Of a stretch of 64,000 nt of DNA, positions 62,459 to 64,000 are shown one piece after another. A program made the translations under genes and the position numbers. The notes beneath the pieces were generated by a model. That model saw only the letters and a program-made list of their open reading frames with translations, made no database searches and was not told where the DNA came from. Positions within the stretch are counted from its first letter, which is position 1; each line of letters begins with the position of its first letter. Source of the DNA: Fidelibacterota bacterium (GTDB lineage: Bacteria; Pseudomonadota; Alphaproteobacteria; Rhodospirillales; Rhodospirillaceae); contig CANJMF010000003.1 in the NCBI GenBank assembly GCA_947475895.1, positions 186,001 to 250,000 of the forward strand, in the 5' to 3' direction.

Positions 62459-63483
62459 CTCTTAACCTCGGAACGGATGCTGGTGGGGCGCAATTCTTGC
62501 GCGGGTGGTTCTTCATCCACACGCGGTTGAAGCTTTTCTTCGGGCGGCAAGATCAAGCGCGCCATGGAAACGGGATTCACCGCGCACAGACCTGTAGCCA
62601 CATGCGGGTTCAAACTGACTTCACTGAACATCAATTGGCCTGCGTCGGCGGCGGCCAGAATAGCGCCCAAGCGGCGCGTCATGTCCAAGCGCGTGGCGAG
62701 CAGACGCGTCGCACCCGACGCGCCAAACGCTTCGCCAATGTCGGCGGCCTCCGACGCATCGCCGCCGGCAGCCAACACCAAGATCGGTTCCACGTCGGCC
62801 GCATTCACCAACGCCTTCAGAAAATCCATATCGTGCTGGCTGAAGGGATTGAGGCCCGGGCTGTCGATGAACACCAAGTCATAGCGCGGCATCATTTCGT
62901 TCACGGCCAAGCCCAGGCCGTCGGCGCCGCGCACTTGGCGCAGTTCGACTTCAAGGATGCCGGTAAAAGCTTGCAGCTGTTCAATGGCGCCCGCGCGAAT
63001 GGTATCGGCGGTAATGACGCCGACCTGGCGGCCGGCCAAGCGTCCGCGCGCGGCCAGCTTTGCTGTCGCGATCGTTTTGCCCGATCCGGGCGGGCCCACC
63101 AGCATGAAGGGGCGCGGGCTTTTGCGTTCGGGCAAGGGGGCGAAATCGAAATGGTCTTCAAGGGCGGTCGCGCACGCCATCGTCGGCGAGCCCACTTCAA
63201 CCGCCATGGCGGCTTGCACCATACGTTCGACCAGGCGCGCGGGGCAGCCGTGATACTCCAGCGCTTCGCGCACGCGCTCGCCGAACGGCGTGGTGTTGCG
63301 TCCTGAAATGGCGCGTTGGATATCGTCTTCGTCGGAAGGATCTTCGAGGGCCGCAGTGATGCGCACGCCTTGCCCGTCAGACGAGCGCTGCGTGGAGACA
63401 ATGATGGCATTGTCCCCCAACTCCTCGCGCACCATACGCATGGCTTCCGCCATGGTCGGTGCGTTATAGGATTTTAGCCTCAT
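62455..63483 (-). CDS. flhF: Flagellar SRP-type GTPase FlhF
   Basis: A 342-residue GTPase of the SRP/FtsY family that places flagella at the cell pole. The G1 motif is LVGPPGSGKTIATAKLAARG near residue 145, the G3-like DSPGLNPF, and G4-like ATRLDMTRRLG with G5 region. The N-terminal part (MRLKSYNAPTMAEAMRMVRE and NAIIVSTQRSSDGQGVRI) is typical of FlhF. Length is shorter than some homologues but with the complete NG domain. It lies 62 bases after flhA and overlaps flhG. Gene order flhA-flhF-flhG matches many polar-flagellated Proteobacteria. Confidence 0.92.
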   Translation of the reverse strand: MRLKSYNAPTMAEAMRMVREELGDNAIIVSTQRSSDGQGVRITAALEDPSDEDDIQRAISGRNTTPFGERVREALEYHGCPARLVERMVQAAMAVEVGSPTMACATALEDHFDFAPLPERKSPRPFMLVGPPGSGKTIATAKLAARGRLAGRQVGVITADTIRAGAIEQLQAFTGILEVELRQVRGADGLGLAVNEMMPRYDLVFIDSPGLNPFSQHDMDFLKALVNAADVEPILVLAAGGDASEAADIGEAFGASGATRLLATRLDMTRRLGAILAAADAGQLMFSEVSLNPHVATGLCAVNPVSMARLILPPEEKLQPRVDEEPPAQELRPTSIRSEVKR

Positions 63484-63545
63484 CCCTTAGTCCCCAACCT
63501 CGGCTTCATTCAATTAAGCCGAGTCCGTATCCCCTCATCTCAAGA

Positions 63546-64000
63546 TCAGATTTGCCCAACGGTTCTGATCTTCGCTTTCGGATGAATCTCGTTTTGCGAT
63601 AGTACCACCGTCATCGGCCGGAAGCGGTCGATAATCGACCGTACATAGGGGCGAACCGACGGCGAAGTCAGCAAGGCCGGGGTTTCGCCTTGCATTGCAA
63701 AGCGTTCGAAATTCTGACGTACGGCGGAAATAAATTCCTGCAGCTTCGAAGGCGCCATGGAAAGCTGGCGGTCGTCACCCTGGCCGGCCAAGGACGCCGA
63801 GAATTCCTGCTCCCACTCGGGCGACAGCGCAACCAATGGGATAATGCCGTTTTCGTCGACGCAGGCGTCCGATAGCTGGCGCGACAGGCGCGCGCGCACA
63901 TGCTCGGAGATCATCAGCACGTTGCGGGTGATGGCACATGCTTCCGAAATGCCCTCCAAGATTGTGGGCAGATCGCGAACCGAGACGCGCTCGTTGAGCA
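63546..64000 (-). CDS. flhA: Flagellar type III export protein FlhA, C-terminal part (runs off window)
   Basis: The last 151 residues of FlhA, open to the edge of the window. The fragment contains LNERVSVRDLPTILEGISEA, ITRNVLMISEHVRARLSRQL, LTSPSVRPYVRSIIDRF and the C-terminal VLSQNEIHPKAKIRTVG. FlhA is the large membrane subunit of the flagellar export gate; its cytoplasmic C-terminal domain, the part seen here, docks chaperone-filament complexes. The N-terminal membrane part lies beyond base 64000. A stretch near 63957 reads TTG and is an internal leucine, not a start. Confidence 0.9.
   Translation of the reverse strand, partial: LNERVSVRDLPTILEGISEACAITRNVLMISEHVRARLSRQLSDACVDENGIIPLVALSPEWEQEFSASLAGQGDDRQLSMAPSKLQEFISAVRQNFERFAMQGETPALLTSPSVRPYVRSIIDRFRPMTVVLSQNEIHPKAKIRTVGQI

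Overview
This 64 kb window looks like a chromosomal segment of a GC-rich, flagellated, aerobic alphaproteobacterium that makes hopanoids. The evidence is a near-complete hpn gene set in alphaproteobacterial style (hpnC/D/E route to squalene, hpnF cyclase, hpnH/G side-chain genes, hpnI-like/J/K head-group genes, hpnM/N transport genes), a heme A synthase, a groESL operon with a CIRCE element, and a flhA-flhF-flhG block. Genus cannot be read from the sequence. I saw no rRNA, tRNA, CRISPR array, insertion sequence, integrase or phage gene; this is ordinary backbone DNA with some unusual gene insertions.

Layout. 1-1.5 kb: start of a spermidine synthase-like membrane protein and a dicarboxylate/amino-acid symporter. 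1.6-18 kb: first hopanoid block, with ispH-hpnH facing hpnG, two tandem SPINDLY-type O-GlcNAc transferase-like genes, then a long minus-strand run read as hpnC-hpnB-dxs-hpnD-hpnE-hpnF, and a divergent pair encoding a ferritin-like di-iron protein and a DegT-family PLP enzyme. 18-23.8 kb: S1/P1 nuclease, ABC-F ATPase (Uup), a 41-residue membrane microprotein, a small secreted barrel-like protein, DegP/HtrA and a TPR protein. 23.8-30.5 kb: second hopanoid/glycolipid block with an HpnL-like membrane protein, an NAD-dependent epimerase, a GT21 glycosyltransferase, hpnJ, an unassigned radical SAM enzyme and hpnM. 30.5-40 kb: accessory metabolism (methyltransferase, sulfite dehydrogenase pair, cupin, acyl-CoA synthetase, phosphatases, SDR) and a hybrid histidine kinase. 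40-45.5 kb: third hopanoid block (hpnN, a PhyH dioxygenase, hpnK, hpnA). 45.5-51.6 kb: cold-shock protein, GT61 glycosyltransferase, histidine kinase, tldD, heme A synthase, LABN membrane protein. 51.6-58.2 kb: groESL and a MacAB-like exporter. 58-64 kb: GST and flagellar genes (FliK-like protein, flhG, flhF, 3' part of flhA).

How the parts fit. Dxs and IspH make and finish the isoprenoid precursors; HpnD, HpnC and HpnE turn farnesyl diphosphate into squalene; HpnF cyclises it; HpnH and HpnG add and process the adenosine-derived side chain; a GT21 enzyme (HpnI-like), HpnK and HpnJ would build the cyclitol-ether head group; HpnM, HpnN and perhaps HpnL move the product between membranes. Embedded among these are four enzymes with no assigned hopanoid step (radical SAM at 28.6 kb, ferritin-like plus DegT at 16-18 kb, PhyH dioxygenase at 42.7 kb) and two O-GlcNAc transferase-like genes. 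These are the best candidates here for undescribed biology. Convergent genes in the window repeatedly abut or overlap by 0-17 bases.
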